In this document: one piece after another, positions 34,703 through 46,092 of the stretch
Numbering within the stretch: position 1 is the stretch's first letter
Layout of the letters: each line of letters starts with the position of its first letter
Assembly (NCBI GenBank): GCA_002812745.2
Contig: NCSJ02000001.1
Span: 62,001 to 126,000 of the forward strand
Reading direction: 5' to 3'
Length of the DNA stretch: 64,000 nucleotides
Source of the DNA: Scytalidium lignicola
Lineage: Eukaryota > Ascomycota > Leotiomycetes
Notes under the pieces: model-generated
Databases searched by the model: none
What the model saw: only the letters and a program-made list of their open reading frames with translations
Told to the model about the DNA's origin: nothing
Translations under genes and position numbers: made by a program

Positions 34703-35409
34703 TTATGCCATAGGCTCAGCCTCTGGCACGATAGTCTTCGCTGTGCCAGAAAGGTCTGTGGCAACGCGAGGGTTCTTAGTGTGGTAGTTTGCAATTGCAG
34801 CCTTGATAGCGTCTTCGGCGAGCATAGAGCAGTGCACTATATGTCGCCACAATCAGTATATCATTCTGGATGGCTTATCTAGGGCGAAGAAGTATGATAG
34901 AATGATAGAATGATAGAAGAGAATTGAAGAAAAGGAAAGATTAGAAAACTTACATTTGACGGGAGGCAAGCAGAGCTCTTTGGAGATATCAACGTTTCGG
35001 ATCTTGGCAGCATCTTCTACTGTGGCATCAATTAGTCCTATCCCCTTGTAGACTGCCAAAGAATGGATGATGAGAACTTACACCGCATGCCCTTGACCAA
35101 TGTAGTCAGATAGCTGGAGCTCGCGATGGCGGAACCACAGCCAAAGGTCTTGAATTTTGCTTCGGATATCGTGCCTGTAGCTTCATCGACACGAATCTGT
35201 AGCTTCATCACATCACCACAAGCTGGAGCACCCACGAGACCCGTGCCTACTGATGGATCGGCCTTGTCGAGGGAGCCTGGATTTCGCGGGTTGGTGTAGT
35301 GATCGATGACATTTTGATGATAAGAGCGCTTTGCCGCAACGGAGACGGAAGGGAGCGACGCAGAAGTGGAAGACACTCTGGCCGCACGAAATAGTGATCT
35401 GGAAAGCAT
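34703..35409 (-). CDS. ISU1: Mitochondrial iron-sulfur cluster assembly scaffold IscU/Isu1
   Basis: Scaffold on which [2Fe-2S] clusters are built by Nfs1, frataxin and ferredoxin in the mitochondrial matrix. Exons 35409-35082, 35019-34954 and 34836-34703 give 175 aa. Residues 1-28 form a basic, serine-rich presequence. The mature part has YHQNVIDHYTNPRNPG, cluster ligands C64 (GAPACGD, with D66), C91 (FGCGSA) and C134 next to H133 (LHCSMLAEDAIKAAI), and the chaperone-binding loop LPPVK (127-131). The donor is GTAAGT after CGGT; this gives KGMRLEDAAKIRN in a place where many fungi have KGMTL. That is a mild substitution, not a break. A 63 base intron precedes exon 2 and a 117 base intron precedes exon 3. 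Confidence 0.96.
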
Positions 35410-38400
35410 GATTTAGATTGTGATTGTGATGGAAAGCTTGGTGCTGATGAACAAGGGAGAGTTGATATCGATGGAGGTCGTCGAATTTGTTCTTATTCCG
35501 GAGGGGACTTCCATCGCCGTCATCGGCACTAGCAGTCCTGAGGCCGTCAGGAGCTCGGATAAGGCCTGGACTCGGACATGACTAATTGAAAAAGATCTGA
35601 TAAAGTCCGTGGTGGCCTAGGTCCGGTAGTAACGAGTAAGGCATCCAGGCAGCAAAACTGGACTAGAAGGCTGCGAAGTGATAATACGGGCTTTTGGGAG
35701 TGCACAACCAAGCAGAAGTTGTAATGGGAAGGGATGGGAAGGGAAGGGAAGGTGTTTTGTATAATATGAAGAGTTGAAAGGTTGCATTTTCGTGTAGAAC
35801 GCTGATTCGAGGCTATGTTAGACTAGGGTTTTTTTACAGTCTGTACAGAGAGTTTGAGGTTGATTTTCTATGGAATCTCAGGAGATGTCGCGCGCTGAAG
35901 TGGTCTGATTTAGGGTTTTTGCGGTACACGTGTGATGCTCTGGCACGATGGGCTGAAGCACCGTACGGGTAAGTACGGTAACTTACTTCCATCCTGGGGA
36001 GCTTAGGTAAACATCCTCGACATCGTTACACAGACACGACAGAGCGTCAACGAGCCATTACCAGCAGCGCGATGCGGCTACAGCATTGGCAGACAGGCGG
36101 ACTTGAGGCTGAAAGAAGCCTTGGCTCATTTCATTTCACATCTCTCTCTTAGCTTTTCGGGGGCGATTAGGTGCTGATCCCCTTTTCAGTCTCTTCTCGC
36201 CGGTTTAAAATTGACATGTCTCTGATTCCCGTGAGTCTGTTGGTTTTCCCTCCTGAAAAACCGTAAGCTCCAGGATTATCGGCATCGGGAACGGGCGAAT
36301 TCGACCCTAGCCCTTGGTTTCAATCCTACAGTACAATGCCTCCCACCGCAGACGTTTCTGCCACCATCCATCAACGGGATGAGACTGAGGTGAAACTTCT
36401 GGGCACGGAGGGTTAGAAACCTCAACGGGTACGGAAGACCAGTTTATACGAAACGTACTGTACTTGGACCGAAGTGCCAAGTACGGTAATAATGGCGACC
36501 AAAAAAAGGATCACGGAAAACAGAAAAAGGGAATCGCAACTTGTAAGAATACGTCACTTCACCCCGTATTGCTGGTGGCTGTGAAATTACCTTAAATCTA
36601 TCTTGGATCACGAGGTAGCATGCAGGCCAACTGAGAAGGTAGGTCCTCCATAATTACGAAGAGAGCTCTACCCGTTCGCGATACGAAGGTACAGTAGTAC
36701 TGTACTGTAAATAGGGACTTATCTCTCGAGGAAACTATTGAAAAGAGCTAGTGGCGGATAGGGACAGGTACGGGACTGTAGTCGGTAGCCTGTACCCAAT
36801 ACACACTGGTGTCATCAGGGTAACGAGTAAAGAAGGAAATATACCGGTGCTAACTTATAACTTATACGCAAGGGTGAAAACAAAGCGACCGAAAGGAAAA
36901 CAACGAACCATGCGACCCCGTACGAAATCAAACCATACCATACCGTACCGTCGCGTGCGTACCATACCGCCGCGTACTCGTAATAATACCCATCTCACAC
37001 CGGGGAAACGTTACTACCGGTACGCCAGCTGGAGAAATCTGCTGGCGGGTAAAATGACCGACACGAAGCTTCGTCACCGAGCGACGAGAAGTTTCGTGGT
37101 TGACGGGCCCCTCGTAAATACAGTACAGTACAGTAAATNGGGGGCCCTGTCATGCCGTATTCAGGCCCACCGCCGTCGCCCCCAGGAGGTCACAGCTTTC
37201 TCTTAGACGGTTGTACGCACTCAGCCCTTTGAGCCCTTTTGAGCCCTTGGGGAGGCACCAGAGGCACCACTCACTTGGGTCGTGGGCACCTTCCCGCCTG
37301 GAGATGCTTCGGGTCAAGGCACGCGAGGGCGATCTGCTTGGCCTCAGGCACGTTCAGGGTCGTGAGGGTCTCCTCATAGGTCATCGGTTACACTCGACTA
37401 AGGGCTGTCGGACCAGATGATGGTGATTGTTGGTTGACGTTTGTTTTTGCGCCAGAAAACCNTTTTTCCACGACGGCGGTCACAGAATTCTGGATCTTCC
37501 CCTCGGCAACCGGCCAGCGCATGATTCAGTTGGTTCTGGATTTACTTTTGCGTACGTGGACTACAAAGCAAAAGATGGATCCAGATGCAGACAGAAAGAA
37601 AGAAAGAGAAAAAAAGGAACCAGACCAGAACCAGCGATTCATCATCTGCAGTACCGCCACCTCTTCTTCCTTCCTGCCACCTGTGACCCCTCGGGGCTAT
37701 TTTCAGCGCCTAGGGATCGCAAAGAGGTGGCCGCGCTCTCGGCAGCACTTGGCCCACGCTAGGCCCAGCAACCAGCAAATCCAGGGAGATCAACAGGGAC
37801 CGCACGGGGGCTACTTAGGCATGCTACCACAGAAAGACCCAAAGAAGGATGAGCCCTAACGTGCCTAAGGAAAGATGATGCCCGCTCAAGGACCCTGCGC
37901 CTCGTCTTCCTCGTCTTCCTCTTCGTCCTCTTCGTCCACTGCCGGTCTAACTCCTTTGTATGATCGGACTACTCCTAGTACGGTCGTACCGCTCCGGTAA
38001 TAGCAATAAAGAATAAGCTCTAAGCTCGTGTTGGATGATGAAGAGGAAAACCCAGCCACGCCAGCACTTGGCTCTTTGGCTATCTCGCGCTAATGAGGTT
38101 ACCTGGTTGGGTGCGTGCGTGTTGTTCTCGTACTGTAACTCTCGGCGTTCCCAGTCAAGCCCTCCAGCCCCTTCTTCTCCATCCACCAGCCAATCATCAA
38201 TCACGAAGCACCAATCGCGTCCCCTGCCCCAGTGACAGTGGCCTAGCGTGCCCTAGGTTGGACCCCTGACCCGAACCAGGGCCTGGGTTTGGGAGCTAGC
38301 CCCTCCCCCGGACTGCCCTTTGGGCGGCCTGACTTGCCCCAAAACGGGCGTGGCCGTGGCTGAACAGCGTCCCTTCAGTGTGTATCACTCCCTCGTGCCT

Positions 38401-38734
38401 ACCCTGCCCGTCGCTATATATATTCCCTGGCGGGCCCCATCTCTGCCATGGCAACTATCCAGACATTCTGACTGCTGCTGTGTTTCTTACACATCGTGAA
38501 CTCCGCCTCTTTTGTTTGCTGACTCGCTCCATCACACTCTACACATTCGTTTTAAGTGGAGCAACCAGTTCACCTTCTTTTCACCTCGTCGCACCTGGCT
38601 TTCTACTCGTCCATTCTTATTTTATTTCTTACCACACACACACACACGTATATATATAAGATATCTTTCCTTCTCGAACGAGAAAGATCAGACCAGACAA
38701 CACAAAAGTCAACTTTTCAATAACTTCACAAGCA
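35410..38734. other. 3.3 kb intergenic region: ISU1 and Crh-gene promoters, repeat-rich
   Basis: Divergent genes flank it. It contains GTACTGTACT (36455-36464), ACAGTAGTACTGTACTGTAA (36691-36710) and TACAGTACAGTACAGTAA (37119-37136). Other repeats are ACCATACC/ACCGTACC repeats (about 36931-36971), AGCCCTTTT direct repeats (about 37221-37249), a TCTTCCTCGTCTTCC tract near 37905-37935, and a CA/TA dinucleotide run (about 38632-38658) in the presumed leader of the Crh gene. A frame at 36751-37206 is open for 151 codons but begins with GTG and encodes repeat-derived basic sequence, so I do not call it. Unresolved bases at 37139 and 37462. Confidence 0.5.
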
Positions 38735-40045
38735 ATGCGCGCTTCAACTCTTTCGGCTTCGGCCCTCCTCTTCGCTGGCGCAGCCCTCGTTCAGGCGCAA
38801 ACCTTCACGGACTGCAACCCTCTTGAAAAGAGTATGCGGCTCTTTTCTCTCTCATTCTCATTCTCATCTAGCATTTACTATGCTATAAGCCTGCTCTAGC
38901 TAACATATCTTCTCTTAGCATGTCCTACCGACCCCGCCTTGGGCACCACCCTCAGCGTTGACTTCACCAAGGGCAAGAGTGATGCATTCAGCTACGCGGA
39001 TGGAACCACCGTGTCCTATGGTTCAGATGGTGCTGAGTTCGCCATTACCACGGCGAAGACGGCCCCAACCGTTCAGAGCAATGACTACATCTTCTTCGGC
39101 AAGATCACCGTGACGCTGAAGGCTGCACCAGGTGTCGGCGTCGTCAGCAGTTTCATTCTGGAGTCCGATGATCTGGACGAGATCGACTGGGAGTGGCTGG
39201 GAGGCACTGATACCTCCGTCGAGAGCAACTTCTTTGGCAAGGGAAACACCACCACCTACAACCGTGCCATCTACCACGACATGTCCGATCCGATCGGCAG
39301 CTTCCATACCTACACCATCGACTGGACCCAAGAGGCCGTCAAATGGTACATCGATGGCGCCTTGGTCCGTACCCTGAACTACGGCGACGACTTGGCTCTG
39401 AATGGCAAGAACTTCCCTCAGACCCCTATGCGTGTCAAGTTTGGCAACTGGGTTGGATGCGCTGATGCCGCTGCCGCTTCCAATCCCGCCACTCAGGGAA
39501 CCTGCCAGTGGGCCGGTGGACCAGTTGATCTCACCAAGGTTCCTTACGTTATGTATGTCAAGAGCGTGACCATTCAAGATTACGGTTGTGCTACCTCCTA
39601 CCAGTATGGTGACAACTCCGGTTCATACCAAAGCATCAAGTCCATTGGCGGTTGCAGCGGCGGTTCCAAGTCTGGCTCCGGCTCCGGCTCAAGCGCTGCT
39701 GCCAGCTCTACCGCTTCTTCTTCTGCCACCTCGAGCAAATCTACTACGAAGACCACCACTGCTACTCACAAGTCAACCACAACCACAGTTGCTAGCTCTG
39801 CCGCAATCACCTCTTCAGTTGGGTCTTCTGCTAGCGCTCCGAGCTCATCCTCGCCAATTCCACAATCGACTATCACCACCGTTGTTACCGGCACCAATGC
39901 TACTGCTACCACCTCTTTGAGAGGCAGCACCACGCCATCCGCACCACCTCAAGAGACCCCCAACGCTGCCTCCAAGTCCAGCTACGGTGGTCTTGACATG
40001 GCAGTCATGGTCCTTGGTCTGGGTCTCGGCTACCTCGTTATGTAA
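38735..40045 (+). CDS. GPI-anchored Crh-family GH16 chitin-glucan transglycosylase
   Basis: Cell-wall enzyme that transfers chitin chains to beta-glucan, Crh1/Utr2/Crf group, working outside the plasma membrane. Exons 38735-38831 and 38919-40045 give 407 aa. A signal peptide (about 1-21, ending VQA) is followed by the mature domain beginning with a Cys-containing segment. The catalytic motif is D-E120-I-D122-W-E124-W in [10 protein letters not shown], typical of GH16: E120 is the nucleophile and E124 the acid/base. [12 protein letters not shown] and KFGNWVGC follow. After residue 280 comes a Ser/Thr-rich wall-type stalk. The C-terminal hydrophobic tail ([15 protein letters not shown]) is the expected GPI signal. 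No CBM18 chitin-binding module is present, so it resembles the shorter Crh1/Crf1 members. Codon use is GC-rich, consistent with high expression. Confidence 0.95.
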
Positions 40046-40770
40046 ATATGGCATGGAGAGATGTGAGATGAGAGATGAGGGGAGGTTTGCCAGTGATTGG
40101 GTTTTCTTATACTTTTAATCCCCAAGCGTTAATTAATAAACTCACAAATTGGCATACGGTTGTTTCTATTGTTTTTGTTTACGAAATTATTTCGGAGAAT
40201 GTTATTGAGGCAATACTTCCTAATGAAGGGATGAAAAGGGAAGAAATTGGAGGGAAATGGTTTCTTTTAGATCACTATCACAGAATCTTAAGGATTGTGG
40301 GATCAACACATTTTGCATCTATGTTATTTTTATTTTTGCATATATGAGCGAAGGAGTTGTTTTTTTTAGAAGNAAAAAAAACGGGAGGGTTTTTAAACTC
40401 AGCAGAATATGGAACATATGTTTTATATATTAATAAATTTTTAAAAAGAAGTTAAAAAAGNACTTGGGCTTTTATTTAAACTATAGTACGTAAGTACATT
40501 ACGATTTTTGCAAGTGCTAAGGGCAGCGTGTTTCGTTTAGATTCGGGGACTTGGATTTTTTATGTTTTTATTGGCCTATGGTGGTGGAAATTTGAATAAT
40601 TTAATTTNAAAAAAAATCTGCCTCGTACCTTCCTTCCGTTTACTGAATATAAAACGGCGCCGTGGTTGGTGGCTTGCTTGGGGCTTGGCAAGGGTCTCCC
40701 CTATTTTCGAGTGCTACGTTAATATTGGGATACGAGGAGAGGGGAGGGCCTTTCGTTTATTATGCGGGCG

Positions 40771-40804
40771 ATGGATGGATGGATGGATGGATGGATGGAT
40801 GGAT
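40771..40804 (+). repeat. (ATGG)n microsatellite, about 8.5 units
   Basis: Perfect tandem tetranucleotide ATGG over 34 bases, followed by degenerate units (ATGA ATGG). It lies in intergenic DNA and is likely length-polymorphic. Confidence 0.9.
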
Positions 40805-41087
40805 GAATGGGTGTGCTTGTTTGTTGGTGTTGTAACGTGTATACGAAACAAGTGATGACAAGGTGTTTTTTCCCTTTTTCATGCGAAGGAGGAGATATTT
40901 CTTGTACTGGGTGGTGTGGTTTTTATTTATTAATTTGAGTTTGGTTTTGATTTAAGGGATGGGGGTAAGGGGGGTAAATGGAAGGAAGGTGCTTGCAGAA
41001 ATAAGGCGGCACAGTAATTACAGTACACAATTTGGGAAGGTACAAAGTACGGAGTAGAGTTTTAGCGCCGAGGGAAAACGGGAATTG

Positions 41088-41113
41088 AGGCTTGAGAGGC
41101 TTGAGAGGCTTGA
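41088..41113 (+). repeat. 9 bp tandem repeat AGGCTTGAG, nearly three units
   Basis: Three successive AGGCTTGAG-like units followed by degenerate GCTTGA/TTTGA units to about 41135. Intergenic. Confidence 0.8.
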
Positions 41114-42550
41114 TGCTTGATTTGATTTGAGGCTTGAAAGAGTGGGAGGATTTAAGTTACTGGTAGGCATGGTAGGGTAGGGAACGAATGCTGGAGGGTA
41201 GCACTGTGCCCTTCTTATGGTTTAGGTGAGTTTGTATTTTTGGATCTTTCTTTTTGTTCGTTGGTTATTTTCAGTCTTTCTGCTTTTTGTTTCTGTGTTT
41301 GTCCACTTTATAGTGAGTGTGGGAGTCGGGAAGGGGTTCTTTCTCTCCGTCTTTTCTTTGTTTCTTTGTTTCTGTCTTTTAAAAATGACTAACTGGGTCG
41401 TGAGAATACGAGTTATGGAGTGGTTGAAGCTATCTTTGGAAGGGTACGCATACGCTTTGGTATTGGACGGTACGGAGGTACTGTACATGCTGCTGCGGTT
41501 ACCGTTTTCGGATTTTTGGTGCTAGTGATGAAGAGAATATGTGTGGCTCGTATTTACACACCATCAGCTGGGGAAGATTTGTCTCTCCCTTTCTTTTAGG
41601 TTTCACGAAAAGGTAATAATGATCTAAATTGGTATATGATTGTTCTTTTTCTTCCTTTCTTTTCTTGCTTTAATTTTACCTCGTCTTTGTTTTACATGTT
41701 TTGTTGATTTCTCAACCNAAAAAAAGGAGGGAAGGGGAATAGAGCTTTGTCAGGTTGGTCGATCTTACTCTAAAGGATCAAGATATTATTACTTGACCTG
41801 CATGTTATATCAATATACAACTACATAAATCTTCATGATACAATACGCAAGGATCGATTTTCCCATCATGAGTTTTCCTTTATCGATAGAGTTGATATAG
41901 AGATCTTAGTGTATAAAAGGAGAGGGCTTGGGTCAGACAGATATATTTTTGTCGTCTTCCTTTTCCTTTTCCTCCTGGATGCAACAGCTTCCTAATTATT
42001 ATTGTGTGGTGTTATATAATGCATATATGGACGGGTGTAGGACTCGATAATACCCCACTGGCATGTAGTAGCAACGTCTAGCCCACTATAAACCCTCTTG
42101 AACCATTTCCACATTTTCTAATTGAAATTTATGGTATGCAGATTTTGCTGTAACAGATACTGTACATACGGCATGATGAAGGTGGGAGATTAGATTAACT
42201 GAGGCTGTCGAAAAAGTGTAAGATCCGGTGATAGTCTTCAGCAAATATCACACTGAGTTAGATAAATAAACTGGAAAGTACCTTAATTAGGTCTTTGACT
42301 AAGAGCTAATCTACAGCTCGTTTCCCTAGCAACTTATTGTCAGCACTAGAATAGATATTTCAGTAAGCAGACAGTAATTATAGCGTTAGATTGATCTTAT
42401 CTCTTAGTTCCTTTAAATGATTCTGCTGCATAAATTTGTAAGCCTCTTGTGTCTAAGTATGGAAATTCATGTGAGATGTTAATCCTTATCTCAACTTATA
42501 TCGTATTTTTAGTTCCTTACTCAGCTCTATAATGGCTTCACAGTCTGTAT

Positions 42551-45182
42551 CTAAAGCCTTCCATCATATTCCCAGTCACACAGAAACCTCGTCTTAAGTT
42601 TCCGTCCATTCAAGCCCGTGACTCCAATTTTAACCGCTTCCCCGGGCACAAGATCGATAAAGTTATCATCAAACACAGCATCATCACCTTCCTCTATAGG
42701 CACGGAGACAACTACGCCCGTAACAGGAACATTACTTTTCAGAATCACATTATTCCCTTCTACTCTTGACTCTACCTTCAGGTCCTCGGCAAAATGTACG
42801 AATTTTAATGGTTCCGGCCATGAAATCCAGCGAGCAAGTTGCTCTCCTGTCTTTGCATCGTTCAGGTAGGCTGCAATGACCATTGTTTCCGCTTGTGGTA
42901 TATCGATTTTGGTAATCTCTGTCGTCTGGTTTGGCTTCAAAGTCAACTTCGTATCCTTAGATGGTAAAATAACTCCCTTTCCGGATTCAATATCAAAAGC
43001 TCGTAATTGCAACACGGCCTCCAGCTCTTGTAAATACCCATTCACAGCTCAAATTTCAAGAGCTGCTTTCTCAGGCAAGTAACCTGATACAATATACGGC
43101 GGATTCTTGGTTGTGATTCGTTCCATACCAACAACTACCTTCGCAAGGGCGCGTTTGGTTATATAGAAGGATGGCTTTCTGTGTAAATCCACATCTACCA
43201 AAGCCCATGAAGTTCCTGGCCAGATATCATTTAACTGCCATACGAGAATCCCGGAACAGTTCTCCTCCCCTGGACCACGGAATTCTCGTCGCCAATGATT
43301 ATATGCGTATTTCATGGCCTCTGCCTGCAGGAACTGTGTGCTGTAAACAAAGTCTTCTAGTGGGTTCATCTTGAATCGGAAATTCTCTCCAGAGTACATG
43401 CCATATCGACGCTGATGGCCAGGTCCTTTATCATGAGCATCGAAGGTCCGGGATTGCCAGTGGCGTTCTTTGGGATTTGTGATTGCCTTATGCAATGTTC
43501 TGAGATCTGGGGCGCTTTCGAAACCGAATTCACTCACAAATCGTGACGTATAGGCTTTGTATTCTTGATATGGAGCCATCTTATCGTGCCATACTGGTCT
43601 CTAATTAGCTTTGTCGAAATTATAATTTCCTTGTTCATAGACCAGCAAAGGACAACTTACCATCCCATATGTGCGTATCACCAACTGTTGTGTAATTGGA
43701 AAAAGCACCCCCATAAGGACTCGAGCGCCAATATGGAACACTACCTGCTAATCTTTCACAGATCTCTGGAAGCACGTGCTCATATATTATTCTAGCAGGA
43801 AAGTCTGTCTTGTCCCATGGTCCTTTCTCATCCTTGGGATCATACTCCCATCCCCACCTCTCAGCTAGCATATAGTCTTCATTATTTCCGGCCCAGATAG
43901 CCAATGATGGATGGTGTCCAACTCTTTTGACCTGTTGTTCGGCTTCGTTTTTTATGTTTGCAATAAAATCATCCGAAGCAGGATAATTACCACATGCGAA
44001 CAAGAAGTCTTGCCAAACCAGGATACCCTCTCGGTCACATATCTCGTAGAAGGTGTCAGACTCCACAATCCCTCCACCCCATACGCGTATCATGACCTGA
44101 TTTCCGTTTTTCACTGCTAGAAGCCACGCCTCATATCGCTCTCGCGATATGCGAGGAAGCATGAAATCTGCTGGAATCCAACATGACCCACCACAGAAGA
44201 TGCGATGACCATTAACCTCAAACAGGAACGAAGTCCCTTCAGCGTGCTTTAGAGGATGTTGTAGTAACTTTAGCCGACGTAATCCGAGGGTCTGAATTTT
44301 CTCATCGCGTCCTGATAGGATAGCTTTCACTGTATATAGAGGCTGATCACCGTACGTAAATGGATACCAAAGTTTGGGTTGACTAAGCCTTAGAATTACT
44401 TGAAATTTCCCCTCTTGGGATAGTTTTGTCTGTCGAGTCTCCACAATGGTGCCTTCTGGGTCTAATATTTGTATCTCGACCTCCTGGTCCTGAGTAGGGT
44501 ACTCAACTGTGCTTTTTATTGTAATCTCCGCTATTTCAAGATCCTCAGAAACTTCTTGAGTAACCAATAGCTCACCAATTTGTGATTCATAGGTCTCAAG
44601 ATAAATATTCTTCCACGGTCCACATGTGTTGATAGCAGGTCCCCAATCTCAGCCCCAGTGGTACGGTGCTTTTCTCACAAACAACCGCTCAGGACCACCA
44701 AAATGTACATCCGTCATATTACCTTTATACCCGATCCTCTTCATCTCTTTCTTTGCATAGGCAGGTGCATTTGAAAATCGAAGTTCAAGTATAGACTCGT
44801 CTTTTCTACCACGCAGTATATCGGTGACATCAACCCTATAGGCAATATGCATGTTATTTCCGGACAGAATATGCCTGTCGTTTAGATAGACGTCAACTAT
44901 AGTGTCAAGTCCGTCAAATACCAGGACAGCACGGGATGACTGGGTTAGAGTAACAGCAGGTACATTTTCGGTGCGATAGGTCCAGTCTGCATCGTTAACC
45001 CAGAGACACTGAAGCTCATTGCAGTCAATATATGGATCTGGGATGAGTTTATGGTGAAGAAGATCAATGAACTGGACAGTGGGAAATTGAGCAACAGGAA
45101 GAAATGAAGATGCTGTAGAATTGTTCAGAGAGCTGGCTTGCTTGAACTTCCAGCCCTCATTGAGAAGAAGTCTTTGGAGCAT
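42551..45182 (-). pseudogene. mndB: GH2 beta-mannosidase (intracellular, mndB-type) with two in-frame TGA codons
   Basis: Family GH2 exo-enzyme releasing mannose from manno-oligosaccharides; no signal peptide, as in the intracellular B-type. Exons 45182-43661 and 43593-42551 (67 base intron) span 855 codons, the normal length (about 840-850). The frame is intact except for TGA at codon 178 (44651-44649) and codon 689 (43051-43049). Both replace an expected Trp: YHWG[W]DWGPA and ALEI[W]AVNGYLQ. The catalytic acid/base E435 (WAGNNED) and nucleophile E529 (FVSEFGFES) are kept. There are no frameshifts or lost splice sites, so either inactivation is very recent, the bases are misread, or the stops are bypassed. 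If translated conventionally, the product would stop after 177 residues, before the active site. The acceptor AG before TATGGCACG was chosen because it alone gives IWDVWHDKM. Confidence 0.85.
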
Positions 45183-46092
45183 TTTTGGAGAAGAAAATAT
45201 GATGGATAGTTTTTCATAGATGGAATGAGCCTACTAAGATAAATAACTGAGAAAATTAAGAGAGAATATAAGAAGTACAAGAGATGACATGGATGATACG
45301 TGGTACCACAAATTTGGAGTTGTACTGAGGGGTAATTAATCTCCAAGTCATAACTAATACCTCTTGGGATAAGATTGATATCTTTTACTCAATCAATGGT
45401 CCTATTCTGCGTGCCTTGCATGAGTTCGGGGTCGGCACGAGGCTGGCACTTTTGGAAGAGGTTAGTGATGTGGAGGACGTTGCTCCGAAGCCAAGGAGGG
45501 TTTGGAGCCGAGAAATTGGGGAACCTGCACTGGGCTAAGATTTGGTGAGGCACCATGACCTCTTCTACAAGTTCAGGGTATTTAAATAAAGCATAAAGGC
45601 TTGCCTTTTTAAGATGCATCTGGAAAAGCAAGAGCTCCTAGTCGGGTTATAGGACCTACCATTCTCTAACGCTCGTCTTTAGTGCCATTAAGACCTTAGC
45701 AATGCAGCCTTAACTCAACAGGGCTCCATTCATGCGGAAGACAGTTGCAGTCTAATACATGCATTTCCATTGGCCATGGAAATACTCTTGAAGGAAATGC
45801 TTACTATGGAGAACATCTAATTGGTCCTGATGATATGAGTCCACTTGCTCAGTTGTGGAAGGAACACATCGGAGTGCTTTGCAATAGCTTCGTTGTCATT
45901 GGCCAGCTGCGCCACTGGGTGCCCATGCGCAGAAGGCTGTCATTAGTTACCTGCAGCGTATATAAGGATCAGGCTATCATCGTCCCAGACTACAGTTCCT
46001 TCTAAAGCCTCTTCAAATCAAACATCTTAGAGATAATATACTGAGAAAACCCCGCTTCAAATATTATTCCCTTCGATCCAAATTCCCTAGAA
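45183..46092. other. Divergent intergenic region between beta-mannosidase and Cys-rich gene
   Basis: 910 bases holding two outward promoters. An open frame at 45389-45631 (-) has no recognised domain and is not called. No repeats of note. Confidence 0.4.

Larger units (their letters stand above)
40046..42550. other. 2.5 kb AT-rich intergenic region with simple repeats
   Basis: 3' flanks of the Crh gene and of the beta-mannosidase converge here. It includes the ATGG microsatellite at 40771-40804, AGGCTTGAG tandem units at about 41088-41113, many T and A runs, and four unresolved bases (40373, 40461, 40608, 41718). Single TACTGTAC-type motifs occur near 41478 and 42158. No exon is supported. 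Confidence 0.5.

Noticed and set aside
35020..35081. Alternative earlier acceptor in ISU1 intron 1 that would insert a GLIDATV-type segment
   Set aside because: With the GTAAGT donor it runs into a stop; the later acceptor restores the family-typical LEDAAKIRN segment.
36751..37206. A 151-codon open frame in the ISU1-Crh gap
   Set aside because: It starts with GTG, encodes repeat-derived basic residues, contains an unresolved base and matches no domain.
43049..44651. Fungal A-to-I RNA editing as the favoured explanation for the two TGA codons
   Set aside because: UGA to UGG is chemically possible, but known fungal editing prefers U before the edited A, and here it is G. Kept only as a test, not as a claim.
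42551..45182. Repeat-induced point mutation as cause of the two TGA codons in the beta-mannosidase
   Set aside because: The changed base would be the third G of TGG followed by G, which on the other strand is C in a CC context, not the CpA context preferred by RIP; the gene is otherwise not enriched in such changes.
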